18,750 nt of DNA, taken from NCBI GenBank assembly GCA_046706145.1, contig JBJKPP010000131.1:1-18750 (forward strand), given 5' to 3'. Under the pieces are notes generated by a model. It was not told where the DNA came from, did not search any database, and saw only the letters and a list, made by a program, of their open reading frames with translations. Source of the DNA: JBJKPP01 sp046706145. Its GTDB lineage: Bacteria; Bacteroidota; Ignavibacteria; Ignavibacteriales; Ignavibacteriaceae. Position 1 is the first letter of the stretch. The number at the start of each line of letters is the position of its first letter. Below are positions 1-7,627 of the stretch, in pieces. The translations under genes and the position numbers were made by a program.

Positions 1-953
1 ATGACGAACACTTTTTCCAGCCAGATCAGATATCCAAACACTTATCCAGGGCAAGTACAGAATCTTGTAATACCTATAATATGCTGAAGCTTACAAGACA
101 TTTATTTACATGGACCGCAGATGAAAAATATGCTGAATATTATGAACGTGCTTTGTATAATCACATATTAGCTTCGCAGGAACAAAAAACAGGGATGGTA
201 ACTTATTTCATTTCGTATGAACCCGGAACATTCAAAACATACAGTACAAAAGACAGCTCATTCTGGTGTTGTGTAGGAACCGGTTTTGAAAATCATGCTA
301 AATATGGGGAGGCAATTTATTATCATAGTGACAATGGTATTTACGTAAATCTTTTTATTCCTTCAGTGTTAACCTGGAAAGAAAAAGGAATTCAACTTGT
401 TCAAGAAACAAAATTTCCTGGTGAGCCCGCCACGCATCTTACAATAAAAAAAGTAAATGATAGAAATCTGCCTTTATATATTCGTTATCCACTGTGGGCA
501 AACCATGGAGCTACAATAATGATTAATGGTAATGAAGTAAAAATTGATCAGAAACCCGGCAGCTATATTATGTTAAACAGAACATGGAAAGAGGGAGATA
601 AAATTGATATCACTTATCCAATGTCGCTGCATCTAGTCGCAACAAATGATAATCCAAAAATGGAAGCAGTGCTTTATGGTCCAATAGTGCTTGTAGGCGA
701 CATGGGAACGGAAGGTATGAAATCACCTATGCCTTTTGCAAAAGATCAGCTTGATTATAAAAATGTTCCTGTACCAAATGATATTATAACTTCATTAAAT
801 ATTGGAAATAAAAGAGTAAATGATTGGCTGGTTCCTGTAAAAGGTAAATCATTAGTTTTCAAAACCGTCGGAGTTGCACCTAAAGAAATAAAGATGATTC
901 CTTTTTTCAGGATTGACGAGCAGCGTTATGTTATTTACTGGAAAATGGATTAA
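1..953 (+). CDS. GH127-type beta-L-arabinofuranosidase, 3' part (5' end outside window)
   Basis: The reading frame is already open at the window edge (first whole codon at base 3), so only about 317 C-terminal residues are present. The visible part carries the hallmarks of GH127 (old DUF1680). A DEHFF stretch at the edge probably holds the acid/base glutamate (codon 6-8). It is followed by TESCNTYNML, where E and C (codons 60-62 and 66-68) match the zinc-binding Glu and Cys of the family. A WCCVGTG motif follows, and its paired cysteines at 267-272 match the nucleophile/zinc cysteines of characterised members. The C-terminal beta-sandwich ends in the usual RYVIYW. All metal and catalytic positions seen are intact. 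Characterised GH127 enzymes release beta-L-arabinofuranose, but other specificities exist in the family, so the substrate is an inference. No secretion tail is present at this C-terminus; the signal peptide region is not visible. Confidence 0.9.
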   Translation, partial: DEHFFQPDQISKHLSRASTESCNTYNMLKLTRHLFTWTADEKYAEYYERALYNHILASQEQKTGMVTYFISYEPGTFKTYSTKDSSFWCCVGTGFENHAKYGEAIYYHSDNGIYVNLFIPSVLTWKEKGIQLVQETKFPGEPATHLTIKKVNDRNLPLYIRYPLWANHGATIMINGNEVKIDQKPGSYIMLNRTWKEGDKIDITYPMSLHLVATNDNPKMEAVLYGPIVLVGDMGTEGMKSPMPFAKDQLDYKNVPVPNDIITSLNIGNKRVNDWLVPVKGKSLVFKTVGVAPKEIKMIPFFRIDEQRYVIYWKMD

Positions 954-1107
954 GTATTTCCAAGTTAATTTGCAGCCAAAATAGTCTGAAACTGAAAGAT
1001 AAAAGATCCTAAGAGAACTTAAATTAATTAACTCATAGTGAGAAGAATAATATGTAGAAACATAATAAAGAGGCCATTCTTTAATTCCTTGCTGCGTATA
1101 CAGTTGT

Positions 1108-1138
1108 TTGACTTTTCTGCACTATTTAAGTATATAAT
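1108..1138 (+). promoter_or_regulatory. Sigma-70-like promoter candidate
   Basis: TTGACT at 1108-1113, a 17-base spacer, then TATATA at 1131-1136 (running into TATAAT at 1133-1138). It lies about 65 bases upstream of the small ORF at 1205. No other gene start is close, so it either serves that ORF or the propeller gene further on. AT-rich DNA makes chance matches possible. Confidence 0.4.
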
Positions 1139-1204
1139 TATCAACAGAATTTAAAGTTTTTCTCCAGGTTTCGGTGTTTCATAATTGAATGGGGTGAGAT
1201 GAAT

Positions 1205-1525
1205 ATGAGCGCCAAAAGAGCCTTCCAATTTCCAAATTCCCTTCTTTGGCTATTCTTGTTTTTCATTACAGTGTTTGTGTTATTTAATAGTAAAACTCGA
1301 AGACGACTAGTCAATTATCAAACCAATATTGTAAACACTTTTACTAAAGAGGAATACAATATTTTATTTTGCTGGAGGACTCATCAGTTCAAAAAAGTTG
1401 TTGAAAAAAACCGCTACATCCTGGTCATTAACAATGAAATAGTTTTTATAGTAATAAACCCAATTTCAGATATAGCTGTTTCAACAAACTCAATTCTCGA
1501 ATCACGCTCACCTCCAAGAATATAA
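1205..1525 (+). CDS. Small hypothetical protein with one N-terminal membrane segment (doubtful)
   Basis: A 106-residue frame with no recognised family. The N-terminus is short and polar, then comes a strongly hydrophobic stretch (roughly residues 11-27, LLWLFLFFITVFVLF), a basic KTRRR cluster and a soluble remainder, which would suit a single-span membrane protein with an N-out or anchor topology. The start at 1205 is preferred over the in-frame ATG at 1199 because a purine-rich GGGGTGAG (1191-1198) lies six bases ahead of it. A good promoter-like sequence stands at 1108-1138. Against it: the C-terminal third has low-quality composition (ESRSPPRI end), it lies in an otherwise gene-poor 800-base stretch, and it has no family support. 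It may be chance or a relic. Confidence 0.3.
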   Translation: MSAKRAFQFPNSLLWLFLFFITVFVLFNSKTRRRLVNYQTNIVNTFTKEEYNILFCWRTHQFKKVVEKNRYILVINNEIVFIVINPISDIAVSTNSILESRSPPRI

Positions 1526-1567
1526 CAGCACATCCTAGATACAAAGATTCTATCGCTAATTAAACAA

Positions 1568-1609
1568 CACTTATCCTCTTAGATTTCTCAGGGATTTCCA
1601 GGATAAGTG
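1568..1609. repeat. 10-bp perfect inverted repeat with 22-base loop
   Basis: CACTTATCCT at 1568-1577 is exactly complementary to AGGATAAGTG at 1600-1609. No run of T follows on either side, so it is not a textbook intrinsic terminator. It lies downstream of the doubtful small ORF and about 160 bases before the propeller gene. It could be a protein-binding dyad or an RNA hairpin. Apart from this and a doubtful -10-like TATAAT just before 1771, the 1526-1770 interval shows nothing else recognisable. Confidence 0.45.
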
Positions 1610-1770
1610 ATGCTGATTGCTAATAAGTCGAAGAGTTTTCTATTTGATGCAGATAATTAAATCGGGTTGCTAATCTCACGTGGCAAATAGTAAAATAATT
1701 CTTGTAGTTCGGTATCAATTTTTTTTAATCAGGTAAGAATCAAATTTGATAATATAATTAGGGGCATAAA

Positions 1771-3003
1771 ATGAAAAAATTAATTTATATTGGATTTATT
1801 GTGTTAAGTTTAATCTCTTCTAATGCAAATGCTCAGTGGCGGCATTCAAATAGTACAAGCAGCTCTTATGTATATCGTCTTGCTGCAAACGGAACCGGAG
1901 TATTTGCAGGTTTAAATACAGGCTATAATAGTGCTGAAGTTGTTCTGTCGACTGATTCGGGTAGTAGCTGGATTAGTGCGAGCTCGGGACTGCCTTCCAG
2001 GGAAATCGATGCTATTGCAGCATTTGGAAGCAATTTATATGCGGGATTGGATGACGCAGGAATTTATATTTCTACAAATAACGGCTCAAACTGGACAGTT
2101 ACCAGCATTGGAGTTGCATATTGCAATGGTTTTGCCTCTATAGAATCAAAAGTTTTTGCCTCGGATGCAAATAATGGAGTAAGCTATACAACCGATAATG
2201 GTACAACCTGGACGGCAATCAATAATGGATTAACAACCACTCTCACCAGGACAATTTTTGCAAACGGCTCAGATTTGTTTTTAGGTACTTATGCTAAAGG
2301 AGTTTTTCTTTCCTCCGATGAAGGTGCTAACTGGTCTGTGATAAATAATGGTATACCAAACGGTTATGGTTATGTCTATTCGTTTGCAGCAATTGGTTCC
2401 AGCATTTTTTGCGGTACTTATAATAAAGGAATCTATGTTACAACAAATAACGGTGCAAACTGGTCATCTGCGGCTAGCGGACTTCCTTTTTACCCTGTAT
2501 ATTCTCTTGCTGTAAGCGGAACAAATTTATTTGCAGGTTTGGATGGAGACGGTGTTTATCTTTCAACCAACAATGGAGCAAGCTGGACTTCGGTAAGTTC
2601 CGGCTTAAATGATTTGGGTGTGCATACACTTGTTATTAGCGGGGGATATATCTATGCCGGCTGCGATACCAGTGGTATTTGGTGCCGCCCGCTTTCCCAA
2701 ATGATCACAGCGGTTGAACATATAAAAAATATATTGCCAACAAGTTATTCTCTATCACAGAATTATCCAAACCCGTTTAATCCGAGCACGGTTATAAATT
2801 ACTCATTACCAAAGGAGTCTTTTGTGACTATAAAATTGTATGACTTGCTGGGAAGAGAAGTCAAGACATTGGTTAATGAAGATAAACCGGCGGGTAGTTA
2901 TTTATATACATTTAATGCATCGGACCTTACATCCGGAATTTATTTTTACAGAATGCAGACAGTAGAATTCGTTGAGACCAGAAAATTAGTCTTTTTAAAA
3001 TAA
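1771..3003 (+). CDS. Secreted Asp-box (BNR/sialidase-type) beta-propeller with T9SS sorting domain
   Basis: A 410-residue protein with a clear signal peptide (MKKLIYIGFIVLSLISS, cleavage likely after ANA at residue 21). The body has six Asp-box motifs of the form S/T-x-D/N-x-G-x-x-W starting at residues 60, 101, 140, 181, 224 and 265, a spacing of 39-43 residues, each followed by a GxLYAGL/GVYxS strand pattern. Six regular units fit a six-bladed propeller. Residues about 325-410 form a type IX secretion C-terminal sorting domain (NYPNPFNPST, then LYDLLGREVKTLVN, SGIYFYR, and a basic KLVFLK end). The protein should therefore cross the outer membrane and be released or surface-attached. AGGGGC (1760-1765) serves as ribosome site. 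Asp-boxes alone do not prove sialidase activity: no arginine triad is evident, so a binding or structural role is as likely. Confidence 0.9.
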   Translation: MKKLIYIGFIVLSLISSNANAQWRHSNSTSSSYVYRLAANGTGVFAGLNTGYNSAEVVLSTDSGSSWISASSGLPSREIDAIAAFGSNLYAGLDDAGIYISTNNGSNWTVTSIGVAYCNGFASIESKVFASDANNGVSYTTDNGTTWTAINNGLTTTLTRTIFANGSDLFLGTYAKGVFLSSDEGANWSVINNGIPNGYGYVYSFAAIGSSIFCGTYNKGIYVTTNNGANWSSAASGLPFYPVYSLAVSGTNLFAGLDGDGVYLSTNNGASWTSVSSGLNDLGVHTLVISGGYIYAGCDTSGIWCRPLSQMITAVEHIKNILPTSYSLSQNYPNPFNPSTVINYSLPKESFVTIKLYDLLGREVKTLVNEDKPAGSYLYTFNASDLTSGIYFYRMQTVEFVETRKLVFLK

Positions 3004-3104
3004 AAATATCATACGTTCGGTCGAAACAAAACACGACTGCTTTTTGTAATGAACAGAAAGAAGCTGCTGCCGGAAATTTGTTTATGACCAATGTGAAATA
3101 GCTG

Positions 3105-3133
3105 GGTTCGCTTAAGGCGAACCTTTTTATTTT
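3105..3133 (+). terminator. Intrinsic terminator after the propeller gene
   Basis: GGTTCGC at 3105-3111 pairs perfectly with GCGAACC at 3117-3123 around a TTAAG loop and is followed directly by TTTTTATTTT. It ends the transcript of the 1771-3003 gene and separates it from the glycosidase pair. Confidence 0.85.
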
Positions 3134-3209
3134 AAATTGAATTACTATTCGTAAATTATGCATGTTAATAATAGTTCTTAATCAAAACGAATAAACTATT
3201 AAGTGTAAT

Positions 3210-5723
3210 ATGAAATTCGAACATCTCAAACTTGGGTTAATTCTTATTTTCCTTTCCAGCTCCGTTATTTGTTACCCCGGAAACATTGTTATTAAGAATA
3301 ATCAAACGGACAAAGTAGTAATCTTTGGCAATAACAAAATTATGATTACGCTTGATTATAACAATGAATGTGATATCTCAGAGTTAAAGGTTAACGGGCA
3401 AACTGTAATTTCAGGCCCGACAGGAATTTTCTCAGAAGTAAAAACTCCAACTGATTCGTTCTCCACTCTTAAACTCAAAGTAGACCCCATAATTAAGATT
3501 GGTGATAAAACTGTAACCCTAACCAACATAGTGTATGGAAACAATGAAGAAACTATTATTGAAAACTGGAGATTTTCAATCACGGAGACAGATATAAAAT
3601 TAAATATTGAAAGAAATTTTCTAAAACCTTTGACCATAGAAGATGCTGGTTTTCCTTCTTTTAACTTTGATAATATTAATACTTGGAATGGCGCATTTCT
3701 TAGTTATGGCGGCTTGGCCTGGTTTTATCTATTTAAGCAGAAATTAAATACTTACGGAGTGCATTCCAACAGCTCCATTTTCTGGAATAATAAAACGGGA
3801 GACGCTCTCAAAGTGGCAGTTTCAGTTCCAGGTAAACACCTAGCAATGAAGTATAGTCGTTCTAAGGATGATAAACTGATTTACAACATTTCTGTTTCCG
3901 ACAGTGTATTAACTTGCCGTTATGAATCAGAAAAAAGGAGCAGATTTATAAGGGGCAAAACAGATGTTTGGGATTCCTTTAAAGTGCCAAAAGGTAAATA
4001 TGTCCAGACTATTACATTATCTTATTTGGATTATAACAAAGAATATAACAGGGGCAAATTTGTTGGAATTAACGGAAAAGACGTCACTAATGTTTTAAAT
4101 ACTATTGCAAGAATCGGAGCAATAGATAAAAATCTTTTTGGAGGAAATAGCTGGCATACACCTTACGGACCTATTTGTCTGCATGAACAGTACATTGCAG
4201 ATTTAGCAATCGGAATTGACGATGAAAGTTATATAGATGGTTACAAACAGTGTCTTGAATATTATCGTGATAATGCCATACAACCAAACGGTAGAGTTCT
4301 TGCTCGTTGGGCTTATCTCAATAATGATGCAATGCCTGGAACAGTCAACAAAGAAGGATTTTACGAAGCGCAGTGGGGATATTTGATGGATTCCAATCCT
4401 GATTTTGTTTCTAATGTGTCAGAACTTTACAACATTTGTGGAGATTTAAAATGGGTTTCCGGCTTCAAAGCTGCTTGTGAAAAAGCTTTAACCTATATAT
4501 TAAAAAGAGATTCAAACGGTAACCACTTAGTAGAAATGATGACAGATTCAGAAAAAGAAAAAAGAGGAAGCGATTGGATTGATATCATTTGGGCTTCTTA
4601 TGAAAATGCATTTGTAAATGCAAAATTATATTATGCTCTAACTTTGTGGTCAAATGTAGAGAAACAGTTACAGGATACTGCAAAAGCAAATTATTACTTA
4701 TCTTATGCAGCGGCCCTCAAGAAAAGTTTTAATAAATCTACCGATGACGGTGGTTTCTGGGATGCTAAAAATAAATGGTATATTCACTGGCGAGACAAGG
4801 ATAATTCTATTCACGGAGACAATCTTGTTGTTCCAGTTAATCTCATGGCAATTGCGTATGGCATTTGCGATGACACTACCAGGTGCGATGCTATTCTAGA
4901 TAAAATTGAGGAACAAACCAGTCACGAAAATCTTTTCTTCTGGCCCATCTGTCTTTATCCTTACGCTGTTGGTGAAGGTGCCGACTGGCAATTCCCCTTT
5001 CCAAATTATGAAAATGGCGATATATTTTTATCATGGGGAAGCGTTGGTGTTGAAGCGTATGCAAATTATAAGCCTGAACTTGCCTTAAAATATGTAGAAA
5101 ATGTTTTAAATCATTATGAAAAGGACGGCTTAGCTTTTCAAAGATACGGCAGAGACAGCCAAAAAGGTTTGGGAGATGATATACTCGCGGGAAACTGTCT
5201 TGCTATTGTTGGACTATATAAATCTATATATGGAATTAATCCTCTTTATAACAGGTTATATTTGAATCCTCACCTTCCAGAGAAACTATCAGGAACAGAG
5301 TTAAATTATAATTTTAGAAATGAAAAATTAAAAATAGACCTCTCCCCCGAAAATTATTCTATTTCAAATAATCAGTTCAAAATAGCATCCAAAAAAGATT
5401 TCGGTTTTTATTCAACAAAGAATGGGTTAAAATACTTTAATAGAAAAGATGACGTGTATTCGCTAAATGTTAAGACCTCTCAAAATTTATCACTTGAAAT
5501 AAGGAATTGGAATAATGGAGAATATTCTTGGATCCAATCATCAACAGATAAAAATTCAAATGAGATTGTTTATAATATTAATAATTTAGAATCCAAAACC
5601 TACTACATAATTTCTAAGAACAATGAAATTCTTAGGCACATTAAAAGCAATACTAAAGGCAGTTTAAGTTTTAATATTAAAGCTGGCAGTAATCCGGATG
5701 AAATACTAATAGAAAAAGAGTAA
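3210..5723 (+). CDS. Secreted six-hairpin glycosidase of unassigned family
   Basis: An 837-residue protein with a Sec signal peptide (hydrophobic LGLILIFLSSSVI at residues 8-20; the cysteine at 21 does not sit in a good lipobox). Three regions can be made out: an all-beta N-terminal part (about 25-280), an alpha-helical (alpha/alpha)6 barrel-like part (about 290-680), and a C-terminal beta-rich part (about 685-837). The helical core has features of six-hairpin glycosidases: SDWIDIIW (454-461) followed by YENAFVNAKLYYAL (464-477), an ENGDIFLSWGS stretch (601-611) and a YGINPLYNRLYLNPHLP junction (674-690). Such enzymes include GH15, GH63, GH78, GH94 and debranching-enzyme C-domains, and I cannot choose between them. 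D455, D458, E465, E601 and E615 are candidate active-site acids by position only. It stands 20 bases from the next gene, so the two are probably co-transcribed and co-functional. A 7-bp dyad (3170-3176/3194-3200) lies just before the start. Confidence 0.8.
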   Translation: MKFEHLKLGLILIFLSSSVICYPGNIVIKNNQTDKVVIFGNNKIMITLDYNNECDISELKVNGQTVISGPTGIFSEVKTPTDSFSTLKLKVDPIIKIGDKTVTLTNIVYGNNEETIIENWRFSITETDIKLNIERNFLKPLTIEDAGFPSFNFDNINTWNGAFLSYGGLAWFYLFKQKLNTYGVHSNSSIFWNNKTGDALKVAVSVPGKHLAMKYSRSKDDKLIYNISVSDSVLTCRYESEKRSRFIRGKTDVWDSFKVPKGKYVQTITLSYLDYNKEYNRGKFVGINGKDVTNVLNTIARIGAIDKNLFGGNSWHTPYGPICLHEQYIADLAIGIDDESYIDGYKQCLEYYRDNAIQPNGRVLARWAYLNNDAMPGTVNKEGFYEAQWGYLMDSNPDFVSNVSELYNICGDLKWVSGFKAACEKALTYILKRDSNGNHLVEMMTDSEKEKRGSDWIDIIWASYENAFVNAKLYYALTLWSNVEKQLQDTAKANYYLSYAAALKKSFNKSTDDGGFWDAKNKWYIHWRDKDNSIHGDNLVVPVNLMAIAYGICDDTTRCDAILDKIEEQTSHENLFFWPICLYPYAVGEGADWQFPFPNYENGDIFLSWGSVGVEAYANYKPELALKYVENVLNHYEKDGLAFQRYGRDSQKGLGDDILAGNCLAIVGLYKSIYGINPLYNRLYLNPHLPEKLSGTELNYNFRNEKLKIDLSPENYSISNNQFKIASKKDFGFYSTKNGLKYFNRKDDVYSLNVKTSQNLSLEIRNWNNGEYSWIQSSTDKNSNEIVYNINNLESKTYYIISKNNEILRHIKSNTKGSLSFNIKAGSNPDEILIEKE

Positions 5724-5743
5724 TTTTTCCATTATCAGAAATT

Positions 5744-7453
5744 ATGAATAATAAAAGAAGTAAAAATAAACGGCAGCGATATTTTGTTATTTTCAGCTTA
5801 ACTGCTTTATGTTTTTTGTATTCCTTTATTATTCAGAAAGCAACACCTAAAGAGATAAATGAAAATACTGATAGACATCCAAGAATCGTAAATATTATAA
5901 ATTTCATCCGCCTTCTAGAACCGAGAGATCCAAAAATCACAGAAGATGTCCTTTATCAAACGGTCGTAAAACAAATTGCAATAATGAAAAAGTATAAATT
6001 GAAGGGCACTTTTTTAATACAATATGACGCATTAATTGATCCAAGATATCAAAAGTTGTTAAAAAGTTTAGATACCAGCGAATTTGAAATTGGTGCATGG
6101 TGGGAGATCCCTCAGCCATTGGTTGAAAAAGCGGGAATGAAATGGCGGGGTCGTTATCCTTGGGACTGGCGAGCAAATATAGGATTCTCTACAGGTTATT
6201 CACCTAAAGAGCGAGAGAAATTAGTAGACGTATATATGAAAGAGTTTAAAAAGATTTTTGGCTACTATCCTAAGTCTGTCGGCTCGTGGTTTATTGACGC
6301 ATACACATTAAATTATTTATCCAAAAAGTATAACATTGCTGCATCTTGTAACTGCAAGGATCAGTATGGAACCGATGGCTACACTTTATGGGGCGGATAC
6401 TGGAATCAAGCTTATTATCCGAGCAAGATAAATGCCTACATGCCCGCTCAAGATGAGGCACACGAAATCCTGGTTCCCATTTTTCGTATGCTGGGAAGCG
6501 ATCCTATACGTCAATATGATGAAGGACTTGGGAAACAAACGCAGGGAGTAATTACGTTGGAACCTGTTTACAAAGAAGGAGGCGGCGATTCTACTTGGGT
6601 AAAATGGTATTTTAAAGAATTTGTGCAGGGGGCTTGCGTTACATACGCGTATGTGCAAGCGGGACAGGAAAATTCTTTCACCTGGAAGGCAATGGCTAAA
6701 GGTTTTGAAATTCAAATGCCTTTGATTGCCCGTTTGAGAGATGAAAAAAAATTGAAAGTTGAAAAACTTGAAGAGTCAGGGAAATGGTTTAAGAGTCAAT
6801 TTAAAGTGACACCCCCTACATCAGTAACTGTAAATAAAGATTTGGATGGAAGCAACCGCAAAACAGTTTGGTTTGACAGCCGCTTTTACCGGGCAAATTT
6901 ATTATGGGAAAATGGTTTCTTGCGTTTCCGTGATATTCATTTGTTTAATGAAAATCTTTATTCTAAATATTACACTCAAAAAGCTACCTCAAATGATTGT
7001 TCCTTTTTTACACTTCCCTTTGTAGACGGTTTTATGTGGAGTGATTCATCTAAAATTGCAGGATTAAGATTTAAAGCTATTGTAAACGAAAAAGAAATAT
7101 CTATAGAAGGTTACAATCCGTCAATAACAGATTCCATTCCCGGCAAACTTCATATATCCTGGCCTTTGAAAACGATTGAAGGTAGCCTCGTTATAAATTT
7201 GGATGAGAGACAAATAAAAATGAAAATTGTAACAAGAAAATCTATTAATTGGTTTCTTGAATTAACAACATCTCATAATTCAAAATTACCTTTCATAAAA
7301 GTAGAGTCACATCATGTTGATTGTAAGTTTGAAGGAATTAATTACTCAATTACAGCTTTGCAAGGTATCTTCTCAAAACCAAATGAAGGAGTAGTTTTTA
7401 GAATTATTCCTAATAATGATTCTTTGGTTCTAAATTTCTATGAGGGTAATTAA
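5744..7453 (+). CDS. Membrane-anchored NodB/GH57-like barrel protein, function unknown
   Basis: A 569-residue protein. A basic N-terminus (KRSKNKRQR) and a hydrophobic segment at about 13-31 form a signal anchor. Residues about 45-330 resemble a glycoside hydrolase/deacetylase-superfamily barrel: a first strand IVNIINFIRLLEP, then MKKYKLKGTFLIQYDALID (81-99), EFEIGAWWEIPQP (113-125), and FGYYPKSVGSWFIDAYTL (172-189). These resemble the strand order of polysaccharide deacetylases and GH57-type enzymes. The classical deacetylase metal set (TFDD and HxxxH) is not visible, so deacetylase activity is not supported. D95, E121 and D185 are candidate functional acids. Residues about 340-569 look beta-rich and may be a carbohydrate-binding or substrate-shaping domain. 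There is no clear Shine-Dalgarno, as often in Bacteroidota-type genomes. It follows the six-hairpin glycosidase by 20 bases and most likely works on the same glycan. Confidence 0.7.
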   Translation: MNNKRSKNKRQRYFVIFSLTALCFLYSFIIQKATPKEINENTDRHPRIVNIINFIRLLEPRDPKITEDVLYQTVVKQIAIMKKYKLKGTFLIQYDALIDPRYQKLLKSLDTSEFEIGAWWEIPQPLVEKAGMKWRGRYPWDWRANIGFSTGYSPKEREKLVDVYMKEFKKIFGYYPKSVGSWFIDAYTLNYLSKKYNIAASCNCKDQYGTDGYTLWGGYWNQAYYPSKINAYMPAQDEAHEILVPIFRMLGSDPIRQYDEGLGKQTQGVITLEPVYKEGGGDSTWVKWYFKEFVQGACVTYAYVQAGQENSFTWKAMAKGFEIQMPLIARLRDEKKLKVEKLEESGKWFKSQFKVTPPTSVTVNKDLDGSNRKTVWFDSRFYRANLLWENGFLRFRDIHLFNENLYSKYYTQKATSNDCSFFTLPFVDGFMWSDSSKIAGLRFKAIVNEKEISIEGYNPSITDSIPGKLHISWPLKTIEGSLVINLDERQIKMKIVTRKSINWFLELTTSHNSKLPFIKVESHHVDCKFEGINYSITALQGIFSKPNEGVVFRIIPNNDSLVLNFYEGN

Positions 7454-7580
7454 AATAACTCCCCTACACTAGTCTTTACTTTTCAAATTCATATATTCTC
7501 AAATATGTCTGTGCCGTCACAAGCAAAGAAATGGCTACAATAATCTGAGATTCGGCTACGACAACAAATCATTGAGTATA

Positions 7581-7588
7581 TACATTTG
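7581..7588 (+). promoter_or_regulatory. Bacteroidota-type -7 element (TACATTTG)
   Basis: Matches TAnnTTTG exactly, 39 bases ahead of the NmrA-like gene. No convincing -33 TTTG is seen at the right distance, so only half of the promoter is supported. Confidence 0.4.
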
Positions 7589-7627
7589 TGCTGTTAGAAA
7601 TTCTATAAGTAAAACAAGGAGATACTA

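Noticed and set aside
1382..1450. Minus-strand reading that looks faintly like the N-terminus of a Crp/Fnr regulator (NDQDVAVFFNNF).
   Set aside because: The frame is broken by stops on both sides and the similarity does not continue into the expected cyclic-nucleotide domain; chance is the simpler explanation.
1771..2700. Calling the Asp-box protein a sialidase.
   Set aside because: Asp-boxes are shared by many propellers; the arginine triad and catalytic Tyr/Glu of sialidases cannot be identified.
3004..3104. Short frame ending just before the terminator at 3105, possibly a remnant of a C-terminal tail.
   Set aside because: No start codon, no convincing similarity to the sorting domain, different frame from the upstream gene.
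2927..3163. Minus-strand open frame across the end of the propeller gene.
   Set aside because: It overlaps the sorting-domain codons and the terminator, and has no protein family features.
6386..6715. Open frame of about 109 codons on the minus strand.
   Set aside because: It lies wholly antisense to the well-supported 5744-7453 gene, has no family features and no ribosome site; shadow frame.
5744..7453. Calling this protein a polysaccharide deacetylase.
   Set aside because: The fold pattern is reminiscent, but the metal-binding TFDD and HxxxH motifs needed for that activity are not seen.
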